Origin: Hymenolepis diminuta
Taxonomy: Eukaryota > Platyhelminthes > Cestoda > Cyclophyllidea > Hymenolepididae
DNA length: 64,000 nucleotides
Assembly (NCBI GenBank): GCA_900708905.1
Contig: CAADRB010000005.1
Coordinates: 5,888,800 to 5,952,799, forward strand
Direction: 5' to 3'
The notes below the pieces were generated by a model. That model was not told where the DNA came from. It did no database searches and worked only from the letters and a program-made list of their open reading frames with translations. Position 1 is the first letter of the stretch. Each line of letters begins with the position of its first letter. Shown here piece after piece: positions 12,482-27,200 of the stretch. The position numbers and the translations under genes were made by a program.

Positions 12482-15400
12482 CTTCGATGGAATGGCTACA
12501 AGATCTTGGAGAAGTCCTCGTAGATCTGTGAGAACGTTGCGTAAAGATGCTAAACGGAAATCCCATTCAATTCGAGCCAACAGGTCGGGTGTACAATCTC
12601 CGGACACCGAAAGGTTGCTATTCACCGACTGGGCGCTAACATCCAGACATACTTGACGCAGCTGCTGGTATATCTGTGCAAAAAAAAACAAATGTACACA
12701 CACTTACTACTTAAATCTATCAGTAAGTAGCCACTAAAATAGAAATAACCTCAGCTACTTCGGTGCGGAAACTTTCCATGAATTCTCTTTCAGAGGAGCA
12801 ACTTGAATCCAAAACGTTCGAGTCTGCCTCCATCTTTAGGGTTTTACCGGTTTCTTCATTCCGAATTAGCCTTCCACTGGTTGTCGTAGCAGCAAGAAAA
12901 GAGGCATCATCAATTTCGATACCATCATCTTCGTAGAATTCTGTCATTGAAGGATCCAGTTGGACGTGCTTGTACCACCACTGGTCCTGGTAAATTTAAT
13001 TATTTTCTGCGGTTAAAATGTAGTAAAACGGATAAGACTATTAAATAAATGGTTAAACAAATGGTAGGGTCAACTATTGAATTGGCCGTAATTCAAGTAT
13101 TGAAATACTAATATTTTCCAAACAAATATATTTTAAATAAAATTATATATTTAAAAAAGAAAAGCTTCTTGAAATGAAATACAGATCTCATTTACGTAAA
13201 AATAGAGAACTTTACCAAGATAGTATTAGATAAATCAAAGTGCTGTAAGTTATGAAGCGGAAAGAGTTTAATTACCTTTTATATAATTCAGTGAGCGGAT
13301 AAAATTGAACCCGGCTTAGTCACTGTCGTGTCCTTTTTATTAGCCCAAATGTGCCTGAATTGCCAATTTCTATGGAATCAATCAATCTAGATCAACTACA
13401 TCTTGAATCAGGAAATATTGTCTACTAATTCTGTAATATTCTCCGATTTTGGGGTTAGTGGCCAAGAAAATCTAGGTTGTTCATCTGTCAACACTTTCAT
13501 TTTAACCAAAACACAGCCTTCTTTCTCACTTACCCAACAGACGCATTTAGCTATTACCCTGCCTTCTAACATTTGGATAATTTTGAGCTAGCAATTTAGC
13601 CGAATGCTATGAACATCTTGGTGAGCAGCAGAAAGCGCTAATTGTAAATTGTTCCTGAAAATTTGTTTTTCAAATTATACTACAAAGAAGGGTGTAAAAT
13701 GCACCAAATTTCTCAAGGTTGATCTACCTAAAATAAGTTGATCGGTAAGTAATAATACCATAGCGCAGTCCATTAGTAGATCGAATCGTACGACTCAAGA
13801 GCTTTTTCATGAGCATTCAGCTTCACAGAATATAGATAAACTAATAAATAAAGCTGTCATCAATCCAGAAGTGACTGTTGCATAATAAACCCTTTAATAG
13901 GATAAATATTTGCCGTTATTTAATACATATAAGTGATAATTTTATGATACAAAGTGTAGTATGACAGAGAAAATACTTGTGCACTGTTGAAAGGATTACC
14001 GTTCGTCAAACACGACGATTAGCAGCAGTTTCAAGTGCCCAACTTATAGGTGCTTTGAATTTTAACAGTCAAACTGGAAATATGGGAAATAAATTCAGTC
14101 TGATCGTTATTTCATCACGCTATTGAATGAATAGTACAAGAGGTTATCTCAAATGGCTCTACTCCTCTACGCTCATGAACAAAGTGGCTAAGAGATGGAA
14201 AATAACTAATGCAAATAGTCAAACCGTTGTAAGGCGTGTAATGATATTACCAAGTAAGTTGAAATTCATCCATGTCAAAATAGATATATTACGGTTGCAT
14301 GATTATTTACATTTTGTTCATCTTCTTCACATAGGTCAGATTATCTCAAAGCCATTAGCGACATTATTTACTTTACTTATTGCCACAGTAACTGAATTCA
14401 CGGAAATAGAGAGAAATTACGTTGAAGAGCGATAAGAAAACTCGAAGATTGCTTTTGAAACGATGTCAATTCATCAAAACACAATTAAATAAGTAAAAAA
14501 TTTTCAATGCCTTAGTGGGAAGTTACAGTTTATAGTTATTGTGTGTTAGATTTGAAACATTTTACGGACCAACTCTCCACGTCAAAGTTTCATTAAATAA
14601 ATATTTCACTGTTCTATGTCCGCCTGTTTCAATATACGCAATTGTTAAAATGTTGAAAAAAAGGAAGAGCGACTGGTTTTACTATGTACTTTGTGTATTC
14701 TCAAAATATGCCCCTCTTGTGGGCAAATAAATATGAAACTAAATTTATCCCCTCCCTCAGTGCTCCGTATGAGGGACTTTGTTTGGTGCGATTTGGTGGT
14801 CATTTCATTCGCCAATGATTAACTTTACTATTTCTCCATACCCCCATAATGCAGTGATTGAAAACCAATTTTAGACGACTAATTAATTTAACTAAGTACT
14901 TATTTTAATCGCAAAAATTACCCCCTAATGGGTAAAGAATTTTGAATGTCATCCAATTATTTTAAGTAAGAGTGACTATGGGAGAAAATATATACAAAGT
15001 TAGACATATTCAGATAGGGAGGGAAAGGAAAGAAACATCGGCAGATCCGTTTAATCTTGACTGAAATTGACGGCTATTTTAATTTTTTTAAATGTAAAGA
15101 TAAGTCTCTCGAAAGCTTTAGAATAAAACTGTATGCTCTCCTTTTTTCCAATATTATATCCCAAATCGCCACAGTCTGAATGTCTCACGAATACCAAAGA
15201 GTTCAAATGCCTTAATAGAAACTAAGTTACCACTTCTGCTGCGATTGTTAATCACCATTACGAAATGAGCATACCGCAAGGAAGGTAATTTCATTCACCA
15301 GGTAATAAATTTTTGGACATTTAAAATCATTATCAAATCGAAAATATAACACTAAAAGGCTAGGCTGCAATAAATGAGACTAGAAATAAAATATGGAGGT

Positions 15401-18400
15401 TGAAGAGTAGCCAACACGGTTAATTCTTCTACTGGACGTGAGTTGATGAGTATCAAAATTTGCAGGCGTACACTATGATCGCCGACAAAAAGCGTTAATT
15501 ACCTAATTTAGCCAAATTTTAATTCTGTAATATTATGATGCTATTTTCTTGAAGTCTTACATTACGTTGGGTCCATTTAGATACTTGGCTTAATAAAGAG
15601 TTTGGATAAGAATGCTTTGAGGTGGCTTACCTCACTGTCTTGATTGAGAGCAGATAGCTCGCCCATTAGAGACTGATGAGGCCCCGAACTCTGACCGTCA
15701 GGTTTCCCACTGTCTTTGAAAGTTTCCGCTTTTCCAGTCGATGATCCCACTGAATTCAGAGTCTGTAATTGATTCTTCAACAGAACAGCGGCTTTTTGTA
15801 ACTGATCCAGTTCATTTTCCTGATGGGAAATCTGAAGTGGGCACATAATTACATAACAAACTTACTAGAACTGCTTTATCAAGCCCAAAATTTACTATTC
15901 TCTGCAGTATTAAATAAAATACAAAACCCTCAGAAAGGCCAATGGAGTATTTTGTATTCAAACGTCACTTTCAAATGTGATAGCTTTGAATTCATAAATA
16001 TCTTTTTTCGTGTAATTTGTAGTACCTGCGCACCCTAACTCATAGGTCTACTTGGTCTCCCTATGTATTTCACGCCTACTCTCTATTCGTTTGCCCTAAT
16101 TATTAATGAATAAAGAACGCGAACTTGGCCAACCACCCGCCCTATCGTACCCTATTTCGCATGTTCCTCACAATCCAGGTTGTCCTCGCTCAGCTATCCA
16201 ATATAAGTGTGATTCTCCTGGTCTTCTCATTTGGTAAAGGCTTCTGAATGATGTTAACCTTAGGAAGATCATTAATTCCATGAGGGACCATTAAGGTTAA
16301 TTGTTTTGGAAGTGGCGCTACTTTTTTGGCGAGCATACCTTCACCTGGACCACACTAAACGTGTTTTCCATCACAACTCCATTCTATCATTCTACTATTC
16401 ACTTTTCTGGGATTGAATTTTTCAATGCTAAATCGCATTTAATTAATTTCATAAAAATGTGCGATGGGAAATGCTTAGTGCATCGACTTTGGACAATTTA
16501 TGATCAGTCTAAATCAGTATTCATTTAACTCACACGAATAAAACGTCGAAATGCGTTAAAACGAGCATGAGTAGGTTGCATAGCAGTGAATGCAGGGAAT
16601 TACAGCATATTACCCTAAATTCTTCTTTGTGAGTAATCATGAAAATTCAGAACTTTAGGTCTCTTATATTCAACGTATGACTGACTAGTTGTTTATTTGA
16701 AGAAATAACTTTCCTGATATTTTTAGCCATTTTTAACATTTTAAAGAATAGGAATTCTTTTGGTATACTAAGTTCTTTCTTTTATTGTTCATCTGATAAA
16801 ATAGATTAGGCCAAATTATGTTTTGATTAGGCAAATGTGAATCAGGAGACCTATTTTAAGCAATCAATAAGCGACTACCGACACGTCCACCTGGCGACCA
16901 ATCACACATGCAAATATACTTGGATTTGGGGATGAATACTACTTTGATTAGCCAATGAAACTATTATGCAACAGTTTGGCTAAAGACGCTTCCGTGATCT
17001 ATACAAAAAGCCCGAGGCAGTGCGAGCGGCAGTAGATTAAAAAATTCTCCAATGGCACAGATTAGTTTAAAGTGGATTACAATGTGAGAACATAGAATGG
17101 TACCGTGATACTGCTAGGTTTCCAGCAGGGTAATGTTATAGTTACAGTTACTCAGGTCCTAAAGTAAGAATGCAGCAGACCCACATCTCAATCGTAGCTT
17201 CCTTTATTTCATCAAGAAAGGGCAACTGTTTTACGTGCAATCTTGGGTTATGGAATTGATTGGTTGTTTGATTAGCCAGTAATGTGATAATGACGAAAAT
17301 CCTTTTTCCAACATGATTAGAGAATATCAGTAACAAAAGATACAGTGTTTGGGAACGAATAGTTATCGGAATTTAACGAATTCTACTCAGAGTGCCGAAA
17401 GTATTTGATTCTGTTCCCATCGACCAACATAAGGATATACAAACAGTGAGATCGTTAATATTTAGCCACTAAAAATGCAGTAGGTGAAATCAGAGCTACA
17501 TGAAAACCATTATCAACATAATCAAATACATAATCAACAATCATGTATTATCTTCACTGAAAGCATTTATTTTCTAGATAAAATCTCCTTACAGAAGGCA
17601 AGGGGATTAAAATGTAAGGCAGGAAAGAATAATTTGGCAATTCCATTGAAAAGTTCACACTAGCTATCAAGATCACATACCCAGCTGCTACTTCATGCCT
17701 TACAGTAACTAAGATGATCACCTAATCAAAAATGACAGATATGTGAACTATCATACCCGTAGCGGCTACTCGAATTGATGAAGTTTATTTGTACCGTAGT
17801 ACAAAATTTAGGACACAGCATGTCCTAGAAAATTCTCCTTTGTTTATGAGCTGTGGGTTAAAACTTCGTGCAACAAACTCCCAGATCATGGTATTCATTT
17901 ATTTTCCAGTCTTCTGACTTTGGATACAATGGGGACGCAATTTAGCTGCCCGAGATGAAACTAACTGGTATGGATATCCCAATTAACAGTAGGAAACGCC
18001 AATCGTGTACCGCATAAAACTGCTCTCTTCACCAGTTCTGTATTAATTTCAATAACTTACAATTGTAATTTGAAATTTTCACTTGATTGGAAAAAAAGGA
18101 AGAGGAATGCAAGTTGACTCACCAAAAGCTCTTGGCTCGCGTTTTCCCGCTGCAGAAGAGCATTTGCTTGTTGGGTGTCGGAAAGTGCAGTGAGGAGACT
18201 ATCCCGTTCCTCCGTTATGGCTTGCAATTTCTGCTCCAAGGTCAACTTATCTTCTTTCAACTGATCGATCTTATAGGTTAAAACAAAAACATAGAATTTC
18301 ATTCCTTCATACTCGAAAACCTATTTCCAAGCAGAATATTAGACCTCGCTTAATATCTTAACATTTCTACTTCCATATCTTGTATTCTATGCCATTTACC

Positions 18401-19730
18401 CATTCTCATCAAAGATGTGCTGTAAACAGCTTTAAACAGAGCGATATACCACACCTATACCAATGGTTACTCAGAGGGATAAGTCTGCCTAACAACAACC
18501 AAATGAATGAAATACACGCAAATTCAACCCGTTCACACACCTCCGATTCCTAAAATGAGCCTTTTTCATCGTTTCCGATGCTTATGGATACATAGGACAT
18601 ATACTGACCCAGGACTTCTTATTCTAAAAATCACACAATGACTCAGAACAAAATCAGACAGCTTCAATAAGCGTACCAGCTACATAAAAGAAAATGATAT
18701 TCTCTCCAAAATAATTCTTATATGTAAAATTCTTTATTTTCCACCCATTTGTCCCTTTTTATTCGGACAAATTTACTTACATTACGACTGAAAATGGTAC
18801 ATAATATAAATTGACCTATCAATATGAAAACATTAGTCTTATTTTTGGTGGTTTGGGTCATTTTGCGTTGCAGTGTTGTCGGGTAGTATTTGTAACTAGT
18901 GCAATGCCTTAGGCAATCCAAGAGTCGGATATGGTATCCTACAGAGAACGGATCATAACGGTACCTTAATTCGCCTGCCTCTCACAACCCGTGTTGACCA
19001 AACTCAGTACTGACGCCTTTTTCCATTGCTCTTTCATTCATTTCCTGTTGTCTAATATAAACGTGGTCCTACTTAACTCCTAGTCTTCTCACTCAAGAAT
19101 GGTCGTTGTATTCTATTAGCATTAAGAAAATAAGTGGCTTCGTAAGAATGTTTCTAAACTTAGTGTTATCTTACTCCAAGATGAATAATGAAAATAAAGA
19201 ACGGTAAAAGGGATACCTCAGCGCGAAGAGTTTCAATTTGCTGCACATGGCCTTGGATGACCACATGAGCACTTCGAAGATGCTGCTGTATTTCCTTCAC
19301 ATGAGCTGTTGACTCTGCAGCCACATTGTTGGCACGTTCGAGTTCATTATTCAACGCAACGTTCTCTTCTCTTAAACTTTGCAAAGTCTCTTCATACTCC
19401 AAATTGGTCCTCACACAGCGACGTTTCTGCTGCTGAACCTCTTCTCTAAGAGTCATTATTTCCATTTGAAGTTCCCTCATTTGAGTGTCATAGTCACTCT
19501 CAACGGCTATTAAGCGAAGACGCACAGTCTCCTTTTCACGTTCAATTTCCTAAAAAAACTAGTGAAACGTTGCTGCATACATGTATTTGCTGACGAAATT
19601 GCTCCAGAAGTCGCTCTTTGTCTTGACGAAGCCTCAAATTTTCATCAAAAACTGCAGCAGTAATGTCTGACTTGTTTAAAGCATCACTTGAAACATATTC
19701 GTATTGCAAAAAATCCACCTGCGAATCCAT
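12482..19730 (-). CDS. BICD-family-related cargo adaptor (BICDL/HAP1-like coiled coil), 3' end not found
   Basis: Six exons on the minus strand, all in phase 0: 19730-19581, 19549-19217, 18269-18123, 15831-15631, 12986-12750 and 12673-12482, giving 420 residues so far. The product is nearly all heptad-like coiled coil. Segments line up in order with vertebrate BICDL proteins. HVVIQGHVQQIETLRAE joins IDQLKEDKLTLEQKLQAITE across an intron, as in their ESLQAEIK..RELEHRL block. QSLMGELSALNQ matches the SLLSEIEQS motif. YQQLRQVCLDVS and LRNVLTDLRGLLQDLV match the region before their last coiled coil. Such proteins link dynein-dynactin to Rab or kinesin cargo on vesicles. An acidic insert (FYEDDGIEIDDASF) is in exon five. 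The first ATG abuts an acceptor CAG. The expected ~100 C-terminal residues are not accounted for: reading on past 12482 stops after two codons. Confidence 0.75.
18695..18959 (-). repeat. Dispersed LTR-like repeat R1, copy 3
   Basis: This copy lies inside the large 5' side intron (18270-19216) of the BICDL-like gene. It has the full series of shared words, from TCTCCAAAATAATTCTTATATG through TTCTTTATTTTCCACC and TTGTAACTAGTGCAAT to ACGGATCATAACG. Its sequence past the T-rich end (TATTCTCTCC) is also shared with copy 1 (TATTATCTCC), so the element extends at least that far. Confidence 0.7.
19550..19580 (-). other. 31-bp mini-intron in the BICDL-like gene
   Basis: The segment runs from GTATGCAG to TTTTTTTAG on the minus strand and separates two coding exons that stay in phase 0 when it is removed. 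If it were retained, translation would stop within it (TAG after VSL..). At 31 bp it is among the shortest functional introns known in animals. It matches the 32- and 38-bp introns at the 5' end of the EF-Tu gene. Confidence 0.8.
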
Positions 19731-21428
19731 CTGTAAGGAGGAAAATCTGTCTGATGAAAAATAAACCGGGAAAACAGGTCCTTTTAGTCTGCAAAGAGCA
19801 TTATAATTGGGAAAATTATATCCGCCAATGCAAAGATACTTGGTTAATGGAACTAAATAGTCCGTTCGACAAACATCAATTATTAACTATATCCCTCATT
19901 TTAATATCCCTTTAAAACTAATCAAATTTAAGATCAAAATAAGCAGAATTCAAATACTCGGATAAAATACTGTAAGATACAGACACCTAGACTTTGAAGT
20001 AAACCGAAACTAGGCTAAGCTGTAGACCACGCCGACCAATAGAAGGGCTGTTTTGTTCAAAGCACCCAATCACCCGCTACCAACAAACAGATGAACCCAT
20101 AGCCATGAAGCCCGCCGAGTAAATTGTTATTATATATGAATATATATGGGACCAACCTCCTACTGCAGACCGTTTTGTTACGTGGGTCAGTGGTATGCGT
20201 GTCCTAACTATGTTTTTGTCTTCTTTTCTCTTTCCCGTTCAACAATCGGCCACTGAATGCTTGTGACCCCAGTCAACCCTCTGTAATTTATCTACAATAA
20301 ACCCTTCTATCCATGCCCGGCCCGTCTTAATAATTACTACTAAGGGAAAATCACCCGGTGTTTATAATTTTTTAATTTTAATGCATTTTACTTTAAATAT
20401 TGTGATTTTCTATGCCATTGAAACATCGACAAATTTTTATTATTATTTAAAGAAGCTGCATTATCTTTTTCCTCTAATCGAGTTTATATTTGATGGGTCT
20501 AGTAGTACTTTTCAAACTTCAAATAATGTATAAATGTCCTATGAGATTCGTTAATTGCTAAAGATAAAGTTTTCAAAATGCATTTTACAACAATTATCTA
20601 GACAGTCATTTAAAATTGCGATTGTGGTCGTAACTTCTAATTTTAGGAGGTTCATCTGTGATTTAAGATTAATGGTTCCTTTTGCTAATTCGATATCCTC
20701 AGCATTAAATTGCCAAAGTGTAACCCTAATATCCTTCCCAGAGTCTCTTCAATCCTGGTCCCAATTTACCTAAATATAGAATATATAAGAGTGAATAAGT
20801 GCGTCTGTTATTTTAATAAATTATTAAAGTCCATCTAAACTAGCCACCCTGCCATAAAACCGATATACGGCTCACAATCAGGAGGATGATATTTAAGACA
20901 TATTCTGAGTCCTACATTTGAGATGGAGCGCGAAAGTTCATAAGTGGAAAAGGCATATTGACTGTGGAGAAATCCGCAAATGTGGCAGACACTTTTATTA
21001 AAAACTTCAAAATGTCTCGTCCATCAATGTTTCATACGATATGAGTAATGTCAAAAAAGTTAGATAAATTTTCAATAAAGGCTTTAATGTTACAGTAGTA
21101 TGCAGGTAATGCCTGTTTTGCGATTAGAATGCGTTTAGGATAAGGCCATTATGACTTGTTGGTATAATAATTTAACACATTTGTGTTCAAATTCAATCTT
21201 TGTTGTATTTATAATTTGGCTATATCATTTTGGTTCATAAAATTAAATTTAAAAAATTAAATTCCACACAGAAAATAGTATAGTGTGCCAGAATCGAAAG
21301 TCACACCAGCGGCTCTGTTGAAGTTTGTGGTTTTCTGTTCGGTTCAGGCGTGGGGTTAGTAAATGTTTCTGTTTAAAAAAAAATTTTCATTTCAATGAGT
21401 GTTTTTGTTGTTTTAGACAAATCCAACG
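19731..21428. promoter_or_regulatory. Divergent intergenic region between BICDL-like gene and TUFM
   Basis: The region should contain the 5' UTR and promoter of both head-to-head genes. Two signals bear on TUFM. A possible donor GTTAGTAAATG lies near 21355. A strong acceptor TTGTTGTTTTAG lies about 10 bases before the ATG, so either a ~60-bp 5' UTR intron or a trans-splice site is present. A GC-richer block at about 20040-20340 is described separately. Two open frames (19688-19915, 20555-20773) have no recognisable content. Confidence 0.4.
20126..20340 (+). mobile_element. Possible solo LTR (tentative)
   Basis: The block differs in composition from its surroundings. It starts TGTTATTATATATG, has a TATA-like run (ATATATATGGGACC), and then GC-rich transcribed-like sequence. 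CAATAAACCC lies about 50 bases before the end near ACTACTAAG. This is the order of parts in a retrovirus-like LTR. No second copy, clear CA end or target duplication was seen, so it could equally be unique promoter DNA. Confidence 0.2.
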
Positions 21429-23072
<1,644 letters not shown>

Positions 23073-24201
23073 CCTCAGCGAACTCGTATCCCTCTGGGCT
23101 CTTTAATCAAAACTGCCACTCCTCCCCTTGTACTTTAGTTTCCTAGCGATTAAGCCTTTTATATCAAATTTTCCCTGCTACTCTTAAAATGACTTTTTAC
23201 TTTCTGTTTCATGAAATTTGTACCTGTCATTTATATCAGATAGATCAGTTGCAGACACTAAATTAGTACTTTTACGTAGTCATGTTATAGTTGAAAGCCG
23301 TGACCAAAGCTCACCCTAGTGTCCCACGTACCAAATCTGAGAAAACCTAACACATCAATTTAATGCATACGATGGTGAAACCACCATCCTGGAGATTATC
23401 TGGCAGTAGCGATTTCTGAGAGGGTATTTAGTCAGCCTTTCTACTACCGATTGGGATGTTCTCAGTTTGGCCTCTAACATAGTCTGCAGTGGGTTTCTTT
23501 AGGTTTTATAATGAACTTCGTCTTGAAAGTTATTCTATAGTCTCATTAGACAGAAAATGTCTGGAGATTGGACTGAGTCTTGTCTGTTTGGGAGGCCACT
23601 GTCGGTCTACTTAAAGGAATCGAGTAAGGCTTCGTATATACTCCGAGAAAGTTTATCACAATCTGCTGAATGCGGGTTTACCATGCTTATCCTTTGCACG
23701 ATGCGGACTTTCAATGAATACTGTGTTCACTTGTTGAGATGCCAAACTGGATTTATAGTAACCCAGATTTACCATTTCCACTGATCCAACGAGTGCACTG
23801 CGTTACTATTAGCAATCTATTGAGAAACTAATAAGGTTATCGAGTCTTAACAACAATATTGGATGCTTTAATAGGACTTATAAGAGACAACTTCACTTCA
23901 CTTGGATTACGAATTTTCCAAAGACATTCGAGAGACATTTTCAACTGCAGGCTATTATATAGATCATCATCGGCGGCGATTACAGTTCAGCAATGTAAGA
24001 TAGTTGTGAGTAAATGAAGAATGCCGGATAGAAGGAGAGGGAGGGCGATCCTGTACACGCAATACACATATATACATACACACACACGGTGGGGAAGGGA
24101 GGATTGTCTTTTCAGGAAAAAGCAAAGTGTGAGACGGAGGACAATGAAGAACGCTGTCGGAATGCACAAGCGCAAACGTGAAGTTTCTAGAGTATTGGCT
24201 A
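23073..24201. other. Intergenic between TUFM and DDR-like gene (tail to tail)
   Basis: Both flanking genes end here, so two 3' UTRs are expected. No canonical AATAAA was seen for either. I looked on the minus strand for kinase exons (glycine loop, VAVK, HRDLA, DFG) that could continue the DDR-like gene and found none. The open frames at 23557-23784 (+) and 23967-24353 (-) carry no recognisable domain. Confidence 0.6.
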
Positions 24202-27200
24202 TCATCGCATTTCTTCATGGGGAGGCAAGGTGTCAATGGACTTGAGGGTATCAAAGAGACCGTTTTTGGAGTGGGAGGGGAGGTTGGAGAAGGAGGGCAC
24301 GACACCATCACCAAAACTGCTTGAACAAGACACCATGACAGGGAAGACACCATTCGTATTCATCATGTTGCCGTTGGCCAGACTTGTACCAACAAGCATT
24401 GTAGTCGGCTGAAGGAAAACGTCCTGCCCAGAGGAAGTTTGGACTGAAGGGTAGGCGTTTGGTTGGGATGTGAATAACAACCCACTGTTGCCGCCATGAA
24501 TTGATGAAGGTCGCATAGAGTAGCCGCCCTGGCCGCTTATCAATGAGGCACTTGCGTATTCAGCCATCGAACCATCTAAAATAAAATACCGTACTTAATA
24601 CATTTCAGTACTTATTTCAAGTTTTCGAGTTCGTGATTTAATGACCAAATTTATGTGACTACATTCTTACATTTGATTACTTAGAATTTATGACTCAAAA
24701 TCTAACTTGGACGCGAATTTTATACTTCATGCTAAAGAGTGGATTGTCAAGACATTTCGTGTATGCTCTAATTTAACTTGATATTATTCAGTGAAGACTG
24801 AGTGGAGCATAAAACACCGAAATACCGAATAGAGGCACAATAAAATATCTTCCAGAAAATAAAGACAAATAAAATGTGAAATCACTTTGCAAAGTCAATT
24901 TACAAAGCAAACTGTAGGCAATAAAATATACTATACGATTATAGTTGCCAAATGAATAAGGAGAAAACTTCAGTCATGACTTTTACTATTTTCATATTAC
25001 TAGTAGCAACTACTGGTGTGTTGTAGTAAGAAGGTTGCTGATTCTGCTGTGGCAAAATTTATGATTTCAGTGTCTGGGTTAATTCAAAACTCAGATTGGG
25101 GAGGAGTTAAATCTCCGCCCGTGTTCGAATAGAACATTAAGTCGATTTAGCCTTCTTGCAACCAACTTATTTGCAGTACAGATTGAACTGAAGTTATATT
25201 GAAAATCTATTAACAAATTATTACAGAGAAAAGATAACACAGCTCCCAGATTTTCATTTTTATGAAATGCGTGTGTGTCAACACCATATTGGGGAAAGAA
25301 ACTCTGCTTACTAAGAAACTTTGCGTTCCGGTTTTGATCCGAGACACCAGATTACTAGCGCAGTGTGGTGGTTTTTTCCCGAGAGTTATTTTTATGCAAA
25401 AAGGACTTGCGTAACATCCCCAAAAGAAAGTTAAACAACAAAATTTAATATAATTTACCTAAGAACAAAAATCGTAGGATAATTCGAAGCGGTGAATTAA
25501 TAATACTACATATTCTACTAAGGTGAGTGTAGATTATATCTATATCGACTTAAAGTTTTGCATTTGGAGGAGAGAAATTTATTCATGGAGTTAACATTTT
25601 CTTGCTACTATTCAGTAGTTTCCTTAAGAATGGAATGGTATCTCCTCAAAAAATTTTTGCAAATAGATTAGATAGATAGAACTTAATATAGCAGGATTGA
25701 AGATGCCATTCTTTACCTTTTTTAACCCGTTTTATGTTTTACAAGATTCAAAACATTAAGAAATCGGGTATTTGAAATAAATGAATCCTACTATAATGTT
25801 GGCGCATCGTGGATATTTGAATAAAATAAGCAGCATTATTTTTCCCTGTTTCATATTTTGAAAAGGGGAAATTGACTTTTCACCATGATTGCTGGTCTCA
25901 TCGAAGTCTTCATCCACTTCTTCCTCAATTTATGACTTTATTTTAGTGGCTAGAATGCATTTTCACTAAAGAACAACTAGGCAAGAGTTTCAAAGTTGAA
26001 GTTTTCTTTGCTGAAACTTGGCCGCAAAATATCATAAAGATATCCATGAAACACACTTTTAAAACATTAGAACTCTCCGAATAATTAATTTGAATGCACA
26101 TGTTGGATGTATCATTTTAATTATGTTTATGATTAATAAACATAAGGACATGATTGGAAGGAAACAAGATGCGAAGCGCAGTCCGCAGGGCTCTGGAAAA
26201 TATAATTTAAACTAACGGAAGGACACGAAATGCAACGGTCTAAAGGTCAATTTATAAAGGAAACAAAAAATACAAAATCGGAAAACAGCTTGTGTATGAA
26301 AGTTGTTCCAATATCCTCTCCGAAATAATTAAATAACGGTTTTAGTTTGTGTATCGGGCTCAGTGCACAGCATCTAGTTCCACAAATTTAGCATATTTTC
26401 AGGAGAACGACTGGGTGTAAAAATAAAACGGAAATAACTAATAATTTTTGCATATAGTATGTTAAAAATCGCTGCTGGTCTTATCCACCTATTCTTGACT
26501 GCAACAAGATGCAAATAAATCAATCGATCGAGCAACTAATTCCGTAGAGATAATCTCACCCACGAATCTGAGAGTCATCTCACGATATTTGATATTAGAA
26601 TATCAGAAAGGGAATTGTATTCCTAATAAGAACATGGTCAACTAAATGCTTCCAGAATTCAATTAATGTAAGACTCTTCACGTTCTGGCTTTATCACCTG
26701 CTTCTTCTAACCCTCTCTCTGGTTTAATACTCTATTTGACTCGTTTTCTGTTCCCCCTATTTAGATGCTTCCCCATGAGAAAAATAAGAAAAAAACGCTT
26801 GCATGGCTACAGGCAGGAATAATATTAATCAGTTTGATAAAAAAAAGAACAAAGAGGAAGGGGCATTCAAAATCATTACTGAGACAAGTCATGCAAAACG
26901 CGAAACATGACGGAAAACCAGACCAAGTTAACTTTTCCGAATCAAATATAAAAGGGAATCATGAAAGACCGATAAAATGCATTGATCTTAGTTGCAAGTG
27001 AACAGCAAGGAAATACAATACAATTCCGAATGAATGTGTTGTAAACGTAACAAATTCCTGAATGCTTCGACACTAAGCGAAGAGAAGAGTATCTTCAATG
27101 AAGACAAATCCTTTCAAAATGTCACTGGTAAAAGATGTACTAGAAAAAGCAGAGTTAAAATTGAGGTTAATAATGAAAAAGGGTTCAGGATTATCATGTC

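Noticed and set aside
23967..24353. 128-codon minus frame overlapping DDR-like exon 11
   Set aside because: It is in a different frame from the exon chain, has no kinase-like content and is rich in Pro/Ser from repeats.
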